Below, piece by piece: positions 25,206 to 34,300 of a stretch of DNA of 64,000 nucleotides. Position 1 is the stretch's first letter. Every line of letters starts with the position of its first letter. The position numbers and the translations under genes were made by a program. The notes beneath the pieces were generated by a model. The model did not search any database and was not told the origin of the DNA. It saw nothing but the letters and a program-made list of their open reading frames with translations. Source of the DNA: Halobacteriales archaeon QS_6_71_20 (GTDB taxonomy: Archaea; Halobacteriota; Halobacteria; Halobacteriales; Haloferacaceae); the NCBI GenBank assembly GCA_003020945.1, contig PXRU01000026.1:1-64000 (forward strand), written 5' to 3'.

Positions 25206-26489
25206 ATGGAAGCGCCTGAGCAGGAACCGTACCCGCTCGACGTCGAGGCCGTCCGCGGGGACTTCCCGATCCTTCAGCGGAAGGTCGGCGGCGACGTGAC
25301 GATCCCCGGCGAGGACGAGGCCGACACGGAGCCGCTCGTCTATCTCGATAACGCGGCCACGAGCCACACGCCCGAGCCGGTCGTCGACGCGATCGCCGAC
25401 TACTACCGCTCGTACAACTCCAACGTCCACCGCGGCATCCACCACCTGAGCCAGGAGGCGTCGATCGCCTACGAGAACGCCCACGACCGCGTCGCCGAGT
25501 TCGTCGGCGCGGCGGGGCGCGAGGAGGTCGTCTTCACGAAAAACACCACCGAGGCAGAGAACCTCGTGGCGTACGCCTGGGGGCTCAACGAGCTCGGCCC
25601 GGGCGACAACGTCGTGCTCACGGAGATGGAGCACCACGCCTCGCTGGTCACCTGGCAGCAGATCGGCAAGCGTACCGGCGCGGAGGTGCGGTTCGTCCGC
25701 GTCGACGAGGACGGCCGCCTCGACATGGACCACGCCCGCGAGCTGATCGACGACGACACCGCGATGGCGAGCGTCGTCCACGTCTCGAACACGCTGGGCA
25801 CGGTGAACCCCGTGGGCGAGCTCGCCGACATCGTCCACGACCACGGCGGGCTGATCTTCGTCGACGGCGCGCAGTCGGTGCCGCACATGCCCGTCGACGT
25901 CGGCGAGATGGACGCGGACTTCTTCGCGTTCTCCGGCCACAAGATGTGCGGGCCGACCGGGATCGGCGTGTTGTACGGGAAGGAACACGTCCTGGAGGAG
26001 ATGGAGCCGTACCTCTACGGCGGCGAGATGATCCGAAAGGTCACCTTCGAGGACAGCCAGTGGGAGGACCTCCCGTGGAAGTTCGAGGCGGGCACGCCGG
26101 TCATCGCCCAGGGGATCGCGCTCCACGCGGCGATCGACTACCTGGAGGAACTGGGCATGGAGACCGTCCACGCCCACGAGGGGGTGCTCGCGGAGTACGC
26201 GTACGACCGCCTGACGGAGTACGACGACGTGGACATCTACGGCCCGCCGGGCGACGACCGCGCCGGTCTCGTCGCGTTCAACGTCGACGGCGTCCACGCC
26301 CACGACCTCTCCAGCATCCTCAACGACCACGCCGTCGCCGTCCGCGCCGGCGACCACTGCACCCAGCCGCTCCACGACAAGCTCGGCGTCGCCGCCAGCG
26401 CCCGGGCGAGCTTCTACGTCTACAACACCCGCGAGGAGATCGACACGCTGGTCGAGGCGGTCGACGACGCGCGCCAGCTGTTCGCGTAA
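25206..26489 (+). CDS. sufS: SufS-type cysteine desulfurase
   Basis: A 427-residue PLP enzyme that removes sulfur from cysteine for Fe-S cluster assembly. The PLP lysine sits in AFSGHKMCGPTGIG (K246). EHHASLVTW (from residue 142) and DGAQSVPHM (from 220) are the cofactor-contacting stretches, and the persulfide-forming cysteine lies in RAGDHCTQPL near residue 385, the SufS-type short loop. An acidic insert near residues 28-43 (GGDVTIPGEDEADTEP) is a small halophilic addition. It is followed by an IscU/SufU-type scaffold 60 nt downstream. Confidence 0.94.
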   Translation: MEAPEQEPYPLDVEAVRGDFPILQRKVGGDVTIPGEDEADTEPLVYLDNAATSHTPEPVVDAIADYYRSYNSNVHRGIHHLSQEASIAYENAHDRVAEFVGAAGREEVVFTKNTTEAENLVAYAWGLNELGPGDNVVLTEMEHHASLVTWQQIGKRTGAEVRFVRVDEDGRLDMDHARELIDDDTAMASVVHVSNTLGTVNPVGELADIVHDHGGLIFVDGAQSVPHMPVDVGEMDADFFAFSGHKMCGPTGIGVLYGKEHVLEEMEPYLYGGEMIRKVTFEDSQWEDLPWKFEAGTPVIAQGIALHAAIDYLEELGMETVHAHEGVLAEYAYDRLTEYDDVDIYGPPGDDRAGLVAFNVDGVHAHDLSSILNDHAVAVRAGDHCTQPLHDKLGVAASARASFYVYNTREEIDTLVEAVDDARQLFA

Positions 26490-26514
26490 TTCCCACCCGC
26501 CGTTCGCCCCAGAA

Positions 26515-26522
26515 CCCTTAAC
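26515..26522 (+). promoter_or_regulatory. TATA element for the Fe-S scaffold gene
   Basis: CCCTTAAC is centred about 31 nt before ATG 26550, suggesting that the scaffold gene can be transcribed separately from sufS. Confidence 0.4.
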
Positions 26523-26549
26523 CGACACACTCGCCTATTCCCGTCAACA

Positions 26550-26978
26550 ATGGGCATTGGCGGCGGCTCCGACATGTATCGCCAGCAAATACTGGATCAC
26601 TACAAAAACCCCCGCAACCACGGGACACTCGACGACGCGACGTTCTCCCACTCCGGCGAGAACCCCTCCTGTGGCGACACGATCCGCGTCGACGTCCGGC
26701 TGGAGGACGACGGCGAGACGATCGACTACGTCGCGTTCTCCGGCGACGGCTGCGCCATCTCGCAGGCGTCGGCTTCCATGCTCTCCGAGCGGCTCCGCGG
26801 CATGACGCTCGACGAGCTGGCGGCGATGGACACCGACGACGTTACGGAGATGCTCGGCGTCGACATCTCGCCGATGCGGATCAAATGCGCCGTGCTCGCC
26901 CGGCAGGTCGCCCAGGACGGCGCGAAGCTCCACGAGGGCGAGATCGACGACCTCGACGTCACCATCACCGAGGACTGA
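26550..26978 (+). CDS. IscU/SufU-type iron-sulfur cluster scaffold
   Basis: A 142-residue scaffold on which [Fe-S] clusters are built. The three cluster-binding cysteines are in NPSCGD (C41, with D43), GDGCAIS (C68) and RIKCAVL (C113), with no insertion error. The overall pattern YRQQILDHYKNPRNHG at the start is typical of SufU. It is placed right after the cysteine desulfurase that would supply its sulfur. An in-frame Met nine codons in (MYRQQI) is an alternative start. Confidence 0.92.
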   Translation: MGIGGGSDMYRQQILDHYKNPRNHGTLDDATFSHSGENPSCGDTIRVDVRLEDDGETIDYVAFSGDGCAISQASASMLSERLRGMTLDELAAMDTDDVTEMLGVDISPMRIKCAVLARQVAQDGAKLHEGEIDDLDVTITED

Positions 26979-26990
26979 GCCGCGGCCGCG

Positions 26991-27914
26991 CTACGGCACC
27001 CGACCGAACAGGTCGCGGTTGCCGGCGACGTAGCCGAGTTCCCCCCGTCGCAGCTGTTCGGTTCGCTCCGTCTCCCACGCCGAGAGCGTCGCGTCCCCGA
27101 CCGCCCCGGCGTCGCGCACGGAAGCGACGACGGTATCGAGGACGATCCGGAGGAACGTCGCCTCGTCGGCGGGATACACGACCCCGCCGGAGGTCCCCGC
27201 GTCCCGGGCGTCGTCGCCGTCGCCGCGTCCCCGCACGGTCCAGTCCGAGCGCGCGTCGACCGCCGGCGGCGTCCCCGCCTCGCGCAGCGTCTCGGCGACG
27301 CGTGTCGCCGCCCGGCCGCGGTTGCGCATCGTCGCGTGGAACGCGTCGACCACCGCCCCGTCGGCCGGATGCGACGGCTCGAAGCGCGTCTCGCCGTCGA
27401 AGGTGAGCGGGAGGTGGTACCAGCCGTCCGGCGCCGCTGTCCGCGCCAGCGCGAGCACGTCGTCGGGCGCCAGCAGATCCGCGAACGAGCGCCCGACGAC
27501 GCCGTCGAACGTCCCCTCGCTGGCGACGTCGCGGGCGTCGCGCGTCTCGAAGCGGACCCGGAGCGCCGCCTCCTGGTCGGGGGATCCCAGACGGAGGCCC
27601 ACCCCCCCGGCGTCGACCCCGTAGCCGGCGGCGTGCGCCTCCTCCCGGAGCAGGTCACGTCCGGCCGACAGCACGCGCTCATCCGTATCGACGGCGACCC
27701 ACTCGCCCGCGGGGAGCGCGCCGTCCGCGAGGAGGCGGCGGAGCAGCCCGCAGGTGCCCGCTCCGGCCTCCAGCACGCACACCGGGTCTCCCTCGGCGTC
27801 GACGCCCTCGCCGACACCCAGCGCCGCCCGGAACGCCCGCGTCGCCGCGTCGCTGTGGGCGCGCTCGTCGACCGTCCGGGCGGCCTCCAGGTACGCCACG
27901 TCGTCACCCTCCAT
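26991..27914 (-). CDS. SAM-dependent methyltransferase (class I), substrate unknown
   Basis: A 307-residue protein with a Rossmann methyltransferase core: CVLEAGAGTCGLLRRLL (motif I, about 46-62), WVAVDTDERVL (motif II) and a FDGVVGRSFADLL segment near residue 137. It resembles haloarchaeal methyltransferases that sit beside a GT4 glycosyltransferase and a PTPS-like gene. The C-terminus (RRGELGYVAGNRDLFGRVP) is conserved-looking. The start overlaps the broken glycosyltransferase gene by 11 nt, so they share an operon. Target unknown. Confidence 0.75.
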   Translation of the reverse strand: MEGDDVAYLEAARTVDERAHSDAATRAFRAALGVGEGVDAEGDPVCVLEAGAGTCGLLRRLLADGALPAGEWVAVDTDERVLSAGRDLLREEAHAAGYGVDAGGVGLRLGSPDQEAALRVRFETRDARDVASEGTFDGVVGRSFADLLAPDDVLALARTAAPDGWYHLPLTFDGETRFEPSHPADGAVVDAFHATMRNRGRAATRVAETLREAGTPPAVDARSDWTVRGRGDGDDARDAGTSGGVVYPADEATFLRIVLDTVVASVRDAGAVGDATLSAWETERTEQLRRGELGYVAGNRDLFGRVP

Positions 27915-28954
27915 CGGCCACCTCCGCGAGGAGCGCCCGGACGCCGGCGACGGTGTCGGCCCACTCGGGGTGGGCGTCGAACCGCGCCAGCGACGCCGTC
28001 GCCATCGTCGCCAGCCGGTCCCGGTCGCCGGCCAGCGCGTCGAGCGCGCGGTACACCCCGGTCACATCGCCGGGATCGACGAGAAAACCCGTCTCGCCGT
28101 CGTCGACGACCGACCCCGCGCCGCCGGCGCTCGACGCGACCGCGGGCAGCCCGAACCCCATCCCCTCCAGGTACGCCGTTCCGAACCCCTCGTACGCCGA
28201 CGGGACGGCGAGGACGTGCGACGCGCGCAGCGTCGACGCGAGGTCGGCCGTGGACAGCTTCCCCCGGAACGACACCCGGTCGGCGACGCCCAGTTCCCCC
28301 GCCAGCGCGCGCACCTCGCGGGCGTGCGCCGGGTCGGGCTCGGGGCCGACGACCGTCGCGCGCCAGTCCCGGCCGTCGGCGTCGCCGCTGTCGCCATCAC
28401 CGTCGCCGCCGTCGCTGCCGTCGCTCTCGCCGCTCTCGTCGCCGTCGAGCCGCGCGAGCGCCCGCAGCAGCGTCGGATGCCCCTTCCGGGGGACGAGCGA
28501 GCCGACCGACGCGACCCGGAACGGCGTCTCACGGGCGCACGGCCGCCGAACAACTCCGCAGGAACAGGCGTTCGAGCCGGCGGGCGACCGGCGCGAGACG
28601 CCCACCCTCCGCACACCGGAGGTGGTGGACGAGCGCGACGACGGGGGTCCCGCCGCGGCGGAGCCGGCGAACCAGCCCCGCCGCGCCGGGGTGGGCGAGC
28701 TCGTCGATGACGACGGCGTCGGCCCCGCGCAGGTCGTCGGGTACCCCCGTCGCGAGTCCGAGGGCGTCGACGACGCCGAGCGGGTAGCGCCGCCACGGCA
28801 CCGAGAACACCCGGACCGTCGCGCCGGCCGCGCGGAGTCCGGCCACGAGGCGGCGGTCGTACCGGAAGCCGCCGGAGGTCGTCGTCGGGTCGCCGGGCAC
28901 GACGAGCGCGAGCGCGAGGCCGCCGTCGCCGCCGAGCGCGTCCGGCTCACCCAT
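27904..28954 (-). pseudogene. GT4-family glycosyltransferase broken by an internal deletion
   Basis: From ATG 28954 the frame encodes the N-terminal GT-B domain (LALVVPGDPTTTSGGFRYDR to LVHHLRCAEGGR and LERLFLRS, about 140 residues), then hits a stop at 28529. The C-terminal donor-binding domain continues in a different frame from about 28560 (FRVASVGSLVPRKGHPTLLR, VPSAYEGFGTAYLEGMGFGL) to 27904. By comparison with normal GT4 enzymes about 80 linking residues are missing at the junction (28529-28560), so a deletion caused the frame change. Its start overlaps the PTPS-like stop by 8 nt. Either a real pseudogene or an assembly deletion. Confidence 0.82.
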
Positions 28955-29393
28955 CGCCGTCGCCGTCACCACGCCGGGCCGGCGGGTCGCCGTCCGCCCC
29001 CGGGTCCGCGCCGCCGACCGGTCCCTCGTAGCCGGCGGCCGCCGCCTCGTCCTCCCAGACGGTGACGCGGAGCGTCTCGGCGGGGCCGTCGGCGGCCGCC
29101 GGGGCGAGTCGGTCGTGGAGGACGCGCGCGAACCGCTCGACGCTGGGGTTGTACCCCTCGAACTCCGGGAGGTCGTTCAGCGTCGCGTCCCGGTAGCGGG
29201 CCTCCGCGTCGTCGAGCGCCGCGCGCACCTCGTCGATGTCGACGAGGTAGTCATGGTCGTCCAGCGACGGGCCGCCGAAGGCGGCCTCGACCGAGAAGAC
29301 GTGCGAGTGGAGGTCGCCCTCCGGACCGGGGTCGGGGACGGTGAGGTAGTGCTGTGCGACGAACTGCCGCGTGACGGTCGTGCGGTAGGTCAT
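28947..29393 (-). CDS. PTPS/QueD-like protein without the usual catalytic cysteine
   Basis: A 148-residue protein of the 6-pyruvoyl-tetrahydropterin synthase / 6-carboxytetrahydropterin synthase fold. Three zinc-ligand histidines are present: FVAQHYL (H15) and LHSHVF (H29, H31). The cysteine that QueD and PTPS carry shortly before the HxH motif is absent here (VPDPGPEGD), so a different reaction is likely. The C-terminal VTVWEDE glutamate is kept. A 30-residue Gly/Asp tail ends the chain. ATG 29393 (MTYRTTV) or 29405 (MTTRM) are both possible. It is first of an apparent three-gene operon with the glycosyltransferase and methyltransferase. Confidence 0.78.
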   Translation of the reverse strand: MTYRTTVTRQFVAQHYLTVPDPGPEGDLHSHVFSVEAAFGGPSLDDHDYLVDIDEVRAALDDAEARYRDATLNDLPEFEGYNPSVERFARVLHDRLAPAAADGPAETLRVTVWEDEAAAAGYEGPVGGADPGADGDPPARRGDGDGDG

Positions 29394-29557
29394 TCGTGTG
29401 GTCATCGGACGGCGGCCGGTCGCGCCGGATCGGCGCACACCGGTCGGGGCGTCGGCGCCCGGGGCGGGTCGGACCCGGGGCGATGCTGCCCCGTTTGGCG
29501 ATCTACTGGACGATCCGAACGGCTCCGGCGTCGTAAACGTGTCGCGAGCGCGCCGGC

Positions 29558-30112
29558 TCAGCCGACGAGTTCCTCGACGACCGGGGGGAGCCGGCGGCGG
29601 ACGGCCGCGTACGCGACGCCGAGGACGACGCAGGCGACCGCCAGCGCGGGCACCGGCGAGGGGTAGAACGCGGCCACCGGCGCCGAAAGCACCGCCGTCA
29701 CGGCGACGTCCTCCGGAGCGCCGTCGTAGCGGATCCAGTATTGGGGGGCGACCCACCGCCCGCGGAGGTGGTCGTACACCGCCTCCGCGGAGGTGCGCTC
29801 CCACGGCCGCATCTCGTTGCCCGCGCCGAGCGCGTCCGAGCCGGCGTGGACGGCGAACGACGTACACGCGACGGCGGCCGCGACGGTCGCGGCCGTCGGA
29901 ACCGCCGCCGCGACCGCGACCGCCGGGAGCGCGAGCGCCCAGCCCGCGACCGGGAAGTGGAGGCTCCGCCGGTGGCGGCCGACGAACAGGTCCACGTCCG
30001 GGAGCAGGCCGCCGACCATGCCGGCCAGCGCGGCGGGCAGGGCGAACTCGGGGGCGAACGCGACGACCGGTGCTACCAGCGCCGCGCCGACCAGCGCGTG
30101 GGTGAACGCCAT
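29558..30112 (-). CDS. Membrane-bound metal-dependent hydrolase (YdjM/LexA-binding type)
   Basis: A 184-residue membrane protein with about five hydrophobic segments. Conserved residues of the DUF457/YdjM family are visible: FTHALVG near the start, GLLPDVDLF (about 37-45), RHRRSLHFP and FAVHAGSDALG. The pattern of His and Asp residues on the membrane face gives the putative metal site. The activity is not experimentally defined for this group. ATG 30112 is used; GTG at 30115 is the only alternative. Confidence 0.78.
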   Translation of the reverse strand: MAFTHALVGAALVAPVVAFAPEFALPAALAGMVGGLLPDVDLFVGRHRRSLHFPVAGWALALPAVAVAAAVPTAATVAAAVACTSFAVHAGSDALGAGNEMRPWERTSAEAVYDHLRGRWVAPQYWIRYDGAPEDVAVTAVLSAPVAAFYPSPVPALAVACVVLGVAYAAVRRRLPPVVEELVG

Positions 30113-30122
30113 CACGGCGTCG

Positions 30123-30506
30123 TTACGAGGACCGCCTGAGCAGCACGACGAGCACGACGACCAACACCACCTGTGCCAGCTTGTCGGTGACGGCGACCGG
30201 CGAGAGGTACTCTCCCGGGGGGGTTACCGCGACCCAGATGCCGATCTGCCCCAGCGTGAACGGGATTCCCAGCGCGTAGAAGAGCCGGCGCCGGTAGTCG
30301 ACGAGGACCGCGGCCGCACCCGCCAGGAAGCCGACGCCGGCGACCAGGAAGCCGACGGCCAGTCCGGTCGCGCCCGTGACGAACGCGTACGCGAGCCACA
30401 GATGGACGACGGCGGTGACCCCCGCGAGCGCGACGCCGAGCCAGTGGAGTCCGGTCATCGATTCCGTTCGAACGGCGACCCCGCGGGACGTCGATCGGGT
30501 GCTCAC
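30123..30506 (-). CDS. Small four-helix membrane protein, unknown function
   Basis: A 127-residue protein with about four membrane helices after a short charged N-terminus (GLHWLGVALAGVTAVVHLWL, ATGLAVGFLVAGVGFLAG, YALGIPFTLGQIGIWVAV and KLAQVVLVVVLVVLL). It belongs to a haloarchaea-only group. GTG 30506 is preferred because a TATA box (30529-30537) lies exactly 27 nt upstream, implying a leaderless message; ATG 30458, at the first helix, is the alternative. It ends 11 nt before the hydrolase gene on the same strand. Confidence 0.7.
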   Translation of the reverse strand: MSTRSTSRGVAVRTESMTGLHWLGVALAGVTAVVHLWLAYAFVTGATGLAVGFLVAGVGFLAGAAAVLVDYRRRLFYALGIPFTLGQIGIWVAVTPPGEYLSPVAVTDKLAQVVLVVVLVVLLRRSS

Positions 30507-30528
30507 GTCCGGGCGTGGGACCGGTCCG

Positions 30529-30537
30529 TGTTAAAAA
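30529..30537 (-). promoter_or_regulatory. TATA element for the 30506 gene
   Basis: On the minus strand AGTTTTTAA lies 27 nt upstream of GTG 30506 and decides the start choice for that gene. Confidence 0.5.
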
Positions 30538-30584
30538 CTCCCACGAGCCGGGGTCGGTCGGGGAGCCGCGGCGTCGGCGACCGA

Positions 30585-31616
30585 CTACTCGGGCTTCAGC
30601 CCCTCGTTTTGCACGCGCATGATCGCCTCGCCGTCCGCGAGGTTCGGCGCGTCCACGAGGCGGACGATCCGCTTGTCGCCCTTCGACTTGCGGAGGTAGA
30701 TCCGGAACGTCGAGGTGTGGCCGAGGATGTTGCCGCCGATCGGCTGGGTCGGGTCGCCGAAGTAGGAGTCGGGGTTGGAGGCGACCTGGTTCGTCACGAG
30801 CACGACGCAGTTGTACAGGTCGCCGATGCGCATCAGGTCGTGGAGGTGTTTGTTGAGCTTCTGCTGGCGGTCGGCCAGCTCGCCCCGGCCGACGTACTCG
30901 GCGCGGAAGTGCGCGGTGAGGGAGTCGACCGTGACCAGCCGCACGGGCCAGTCGGTGTCCTCGGCCTCGCTCGCGAGCTCCTTGGCCTTCTCCGACAGGA
31001 GGATCTGGTGGTTGGAGTTGAACGCCTTCGCGACGTGGATGTGGTCGAGGAAGTCCTCGACGAGCGTGCGCATGTCGTCGTCGTCGTCGGGCGACCCCTC
31101 GATATCGCGGCGCTGGAACTCCCGCTCGACGATCTCGTCGTCGAGCCCGCGGACCATGTCGTCGATCCGCTCCGGGCGGAACGTGTCCTCGGAGTCGACG
31201 AAGATCGCCGACCCCCCCAGCCCGCCGTCCTCCTGGGAGAGCTGGACGTTGACGGCCATCTGGTGGGTCACCTGCGACTTGCCGGCGCCGAACTCGCCGT
31301 ACACCTCGGTGATCGACTGCGTCTCCAGCCCGTCGCCGAGCAGGTCGTCGGCCTCGGGGATGAGCCACGAGAGCTTGCCGATCTGCTCGCGCCGCTCCAA
31401 CACCTGTGCGCCCGACTCGAAGCCGCCGACGTCGGCCGCCTCGCGGGCGCCCTGGATGATGTCGTTGGCCGTCGAGTCGCCGATGTCGGCCGTGTTGCTC
31501 AGCTCCGCGGGACTGGCGACCGCGATGCTCTGGTAGCTTTCGAATCCGGCCTCCACGAGCTTGTCCGCGGTCGCGGGGCCGACGCCGGGTAGGTCCTGTA
31601 GGTCGTCTTCTGCCAT
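30585..31616 (-). CDS. radA: DNA repair and recombination protein RadA
   Basis: A 343-residue archaeal RecA/Rad51 recombinase that forms filaments on single-stranded DNA and drives strand exchange. Domains: N-terminal helix-hairpin-helix DNA-binding domain (about 1-60, [16 protein letters not shown]), then the ATPase core with Walker [10 protein letters not shown] (107-115), Walker B LVTVDSLT, loop 1 and the [15 protein letters not shown] loop 2 region. An Asp-rich insert (SPDDDDDM) is typical of haloarchaeal RadA. ATG 31616 is the canonical start, with a TATA box about 30 nt upstream. No inteins. Confidence 0.97.
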   Translation of the reverse strand: MAEDDLQDLPGVGPATADKLVEAGFESYQSIAVASPAELSNTADIGDSTANDIIQGAREAADVGGFESGAQVLERREQIGKLSWLIPEADDLLGDGLETQSITEVYGEFGAGKSQVTHQMAVNVQLSQEDGGLGGSAIFVDSEDTFRPERIDDMVRGLDDEIVEREFQRRDIEGSPDDDDDMRTLVEDFLDHIHVAKAFNSNHQILLSEKAKELASEAEDTDWPVRLVTVDSLTAHFRAEYVGRGELADRQQKLNKHLHDLMRIGDLYNCVVLVTNQVASNPDSYFGDPTQPIGGNILGHTSTFRIYLRKSKGDKRIVRLVDAPNLADGEAIMRVQNEGLKPE

Positions 31617-31641
31617 CGTACTCCTCTTAGTCGGCTCCACA

Positions 31642-31649
31642 CATAAACC
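31642..31649 (-). promoter_or_regulatory. TATA element for radA
   Basis: GGTTTATG on the minus strand, about 30 nt before the radA ATG. The predicted leader is only a few bases long. Confidence 0.5.
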
Positions 31650-31820
31650 CTCGTTAACACCAAAGTGAAAGTGAAAACGGGGTACGACAGCGGGTCGATC
31701 GCGACGAATGTGCGAGGGTTCAGGCGGGATCGGCGGGTCGGCGGCGTTCCTCGCGGGGTCGACGTGAGAGGGGCCGCGGCCGCGAGCGCGCTGCCGGCGT
31801 CGGAGGGGACGGCCGGCCGC

Positions 31821-32483
31821 TCACCCCCAGGGGTGGCCGTCCGGCCGGTCGGGCCACAGCGGGTACCAGTACTCCTTGTCGGACTCGAGGCCGAGCTCGC
31901 CGTCGAGCACGGACTCCAGCTTGAACTCGACGCGTTCGTTCCGCTCGCTTGTGTTCCTCGGGGCGAACGGGTAGTATGACCCCCGCCGGAACGAGTAGAT
32001 CCAGTAGGCCCGATCGCCGTCTCGCTCACGGGTCCCGCCCGTCCCCGTCGCGTTCGAGGCGCTCGCTCCGCTCTCGCCCCGCTGGAACCCGAACACCGCC
32101 GCGAGCAGCCGGGAGCCGTAGCCGCGGTCGATGAACTCGTCGGCCGCGAAGTGGACGGAGGTGACGAGGTCCTCCGGGTCGTCGTCCGCCAGCACGACCC
32201 AGCGGTAGCCGTGGTCGTCCCCGTGCCGGCGGAACTCGGTGCCGGTCTCCTCGCCGCCGGCGTCGAGGATCGCCTCGACGGCGTCGACGGTGTCGGCGAA
32301 GTCCGTGGAGTCGACCGAGGAGAAACACAGCGCCGCCTCGCCGACGGAGGCGAACCCCAGGTCCGCCTCCATCGTGACGTAGGCGGTGCTCATCCCGAAG
32401 AGGTCCTCCGGGTCGGCGTCGCTGGCGGCGTCGGACTCCGCCCGGACGCCGAGCACCGACCTGAGTGTGTCGAGAATGCCCAT
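31821..32483 (-). CDS. pspAB: PspA-associated protein PspAB
   Basis: A 220-residue soluble acidic protein. The sequence ILDTLRSVLGVRAESDAAS, MSTAYVTMEADLGFASVGEAAL and the end RVEFKLESVLDGELGLESDKEYWYPLWPDRPDGHPWG (read here in parts) match the haloarchaeal family annotated PspAB. It lies in the same direction as htpX, separated by one LURP-one-like gene; in many haloarchaea pspAB and htpX are neighbours. A role in a membrane-stress response with PspA and HtpX is inferred from this context, and no biochemical function is known. ATG 32483. Confidence 0.8.
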   Translation of the reverse strand: MGILDTLRSVLGVRAESDAASDADPEDLFGMSTAYVTMEADLGFASVGEAALCFSSVDSTDFADTVDAVEAILDAGGEETGTEFRRHGDDHGYRWVVLADDDPEDLVTSVHFAADEFIDRGYGSRLLAAVFGFQRGESGASASNATGTGGTRERDGDRAYWIYSFRRGSYYPFAPRNTSERNERVEFKLESVLDGELGLESDKEYWYPLWPDRPDGHPWG

Positions 32484-32634
32484 GACGCTGTCCGTACTCC
32501 GGGGGGAACCGTGTTCAAGCCGTCGCCTCGGCCGACCGACTCCGCGCCCGGCGCGCGGACCCGCACACCGACCCACCCCGCTCTCCGACGACCGCACGCC
32601 GACCGACGGCGGACCGGCGACGACCGCGCCGCCA

Positions 32635-33213
32635 TCAGTTCCCCTGGATCGCGTCGATCACCATCGCGGCGGCGACGACGGGCTCCCGCGGCACGGTGCC
32701 GGCGTCGTCGATCGTGATCTCGTAGGTGTCCCGAACCGACAGCTTCCCCGCGATCGTTCCGACGTGGGCGCCGTCGGCGTCGGTGATCTCGTAGCGGTGG
32801 GGGATCCAGTGGCCGTACGGGAGCACGTTCCGGGCGACCGTCGTCAGCGCGCCCCGGGAGCCGATCTCCGCGAGCGCCGCCTCCGTGTCGGCGTCGCGGA
32901 TCGTCCACGTGTCCTGCAACATCGAGTAGTCGTTGTCGAGGACCACGACGTCCTCGCCGGTGCGCGAGTCCGTCAACACGTAGTTGCCCGCCACGTCGAC
33001 GATCCCGCCGGCCCGCACCTCGAACGCGGGCTCGCCGTCGGCGTCGACGAACGGGAACTCCTCTTTCAGCTTCAGCATCTTCTGTTTCCCGCGGAGGACG
33101 ACGTTCCCCGCCGAGTCGGTCGCTCGGTACTTGTTCCGCAGGAGGCTCTGCACGACGGTGTAGGAGTCGTCCGTGAGATCGAGCCCGGCGATGTCGTACG
33201 TGGAGTCGGTCAC
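32635..33213 (-). CDS. LURP-one-related / scramblase-like family protein
   Basis: A 192-residue protein with the beta-barrel-like LURP-one/Tubby C-terminal/scramblase layout: repeated short strands such as YRATDSAGNVVLRGKQKMLK, FPFVDADGEPAFEVRAGG and YEITDADGAHVGTIAGK. The family is thought to bind membranes or lipids; function is unproven in archaea. It is inserted between pspAB and htpX, which fits a membrane-homeostasis neighbourhood. ATG 33213 follows a short spacer. Confidence 0.78.
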   Translation of the reverse strand: MTDSTYDIAGLDLTDDSYTVVQSLLRNKYRATDSAGNVVLRGKQKMLKLKEEFPFVDADGEPAFEVRAGGIVDVAGNYVLTDSRTGEDVVVLDNDYSMLQDTWTIRDADTEAALAEIGSRGALTTVARNVLPYGHWIPHRYEITDADGAHVGTIAGKLSVRDTYEITIDDAGTVPREPVVAAAMVIDAIQGN

Positions 33214-33318
33214 GACCCTCGGTTTCGCCGAACCGTATTGAACGTTCGCGTCGGGCCCGTCGACCGACCCCGCGTCGACCGCCGGCGGAGGGAGGGCGGG
33301 AGCGGGGCCGCCGCCGGC

Positions 33319-34194
33319 TCAGCGCGTCTCCAGCTCGCGCTCGAGGTCGCGGAGGCGCTCGACGCGCTTCTCGGTGCTCGGGTGCGTCGAGAACAGCTTC
33401 CCGACGACGCCGGACTTGATCGGGATGACGAAGAAGGCGTTCATCTCCGCGGTGTCGCGGAGGTCCTCGTCGGGCACCCGGTCCATCCCGCCGTCGATGG
33501 TGATCAGTGCCGACGCGAGCGCGCCGGGCTTGCCCGAGATCGCGGCGCCGCCGCGGTCGGCCGCGAACTCGCGGTAGCGCGACAGCAGCCGGATGAGCAG
33601 GAACGACAGCACCCACACCGCCAGCGAGACCAGGATGGCGACGATCACCGGCGCCTGGTTCCCACCGCCGCGGTCGCCGCCGCCGAACAGCCACCCCCAG
33701 CGCACGACGATGAACGCGAGCGTCGACAGGAACGACGCGACCGTCATCACCATCACGTCGCGGTTCTTCACGTGCGCCAGCTCGTGGGCGAGCACGCCCT
33801 CGAGCTCCTCGTCGTCGAGCGTGCGCAGCAGTCCCGTCGTCACGCAGACGGTCGAGCTCTGCTGGGAGCGCCCCGCGGCGAAGGCGTTCGGGACGCGCGT
33901 GTCCGCGACCGCGACCGTCGGCTTCGGCAGGTCGGCCTGCTGTGAGAGGCGGGTGATCGTGCGGTGCAGCTCGGGATACTCCTGTTCGGATACCTCCGTC
34001 GCGCCCATGGAGTACAGCGCGAGCTTGTCGCTGAAGAGGAACTGCCCCAGCGAGAACAGCCCCATGATCGCGACCACCGCGAACAGCCCCACGAACCGGG
34101 ACAGCACGGCGATGAACACGATGTAGAGGGCGAACAGCAGGAACCCCGTCAGGACCATCCGGCCCCGGAGTCCCCAGTCCGTCTTCCATTCCAT
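33319..34194 (-). CDS. htpX: Zinc metalloprotease HtpX
   Basis: A 291-residue membrane metalloprotease (M48 family) that degrades damaged membrane proteins. Two N-terminal helices (about 13-55) precede the soluble catalytic loop with the zinc motif HELAH (137-141). Two further helices follow (about 150-200), and a third metal ligand glutamate is expected in RYREFAADRGGA near residue 208. The C-terminal LFSTHPSTEKRVERL is the family's closing motif. An in-phase Met start at 34194 gives the usual length. pspAB lies just downstream. Confidence 0.94.
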   Translation of the reverse strand: MEWKTDWGLRGRMVLTGFLLFALYIVFIAVLSRFVGLFAVVAIMGLFSLGQFLFSDKLALYSMGATEVSEQEYPELHRTITRLSQQADLPKPTVAVADTRVPNAFAAGRSQQSSTVCVTTGLLRTLDDEELEGVLAHELAHVKNRDVMVMTVASFLSTLAFIVVRWGWLFGGGDRGGGNQAPVIVAILVSLAVWVLSFLLIRLLSRYREFAADRGGAAISGKPGALASALITIDGGMDRVPDEDLRDTAEMNAFFVIPIKSGVVGKLFSTHPSTEKRVERLRDLERELETR

Positions 34195-34300
34195 ACCCTT
34201 TACTACTCGATGGACGGGTTAAACGCTGTCGTGCGGTGCGGGCGACCGAGGCGCCTGCCGCGTCGGCGGGAATTATGTCGGACGGCGCGCGAGTGGGACC

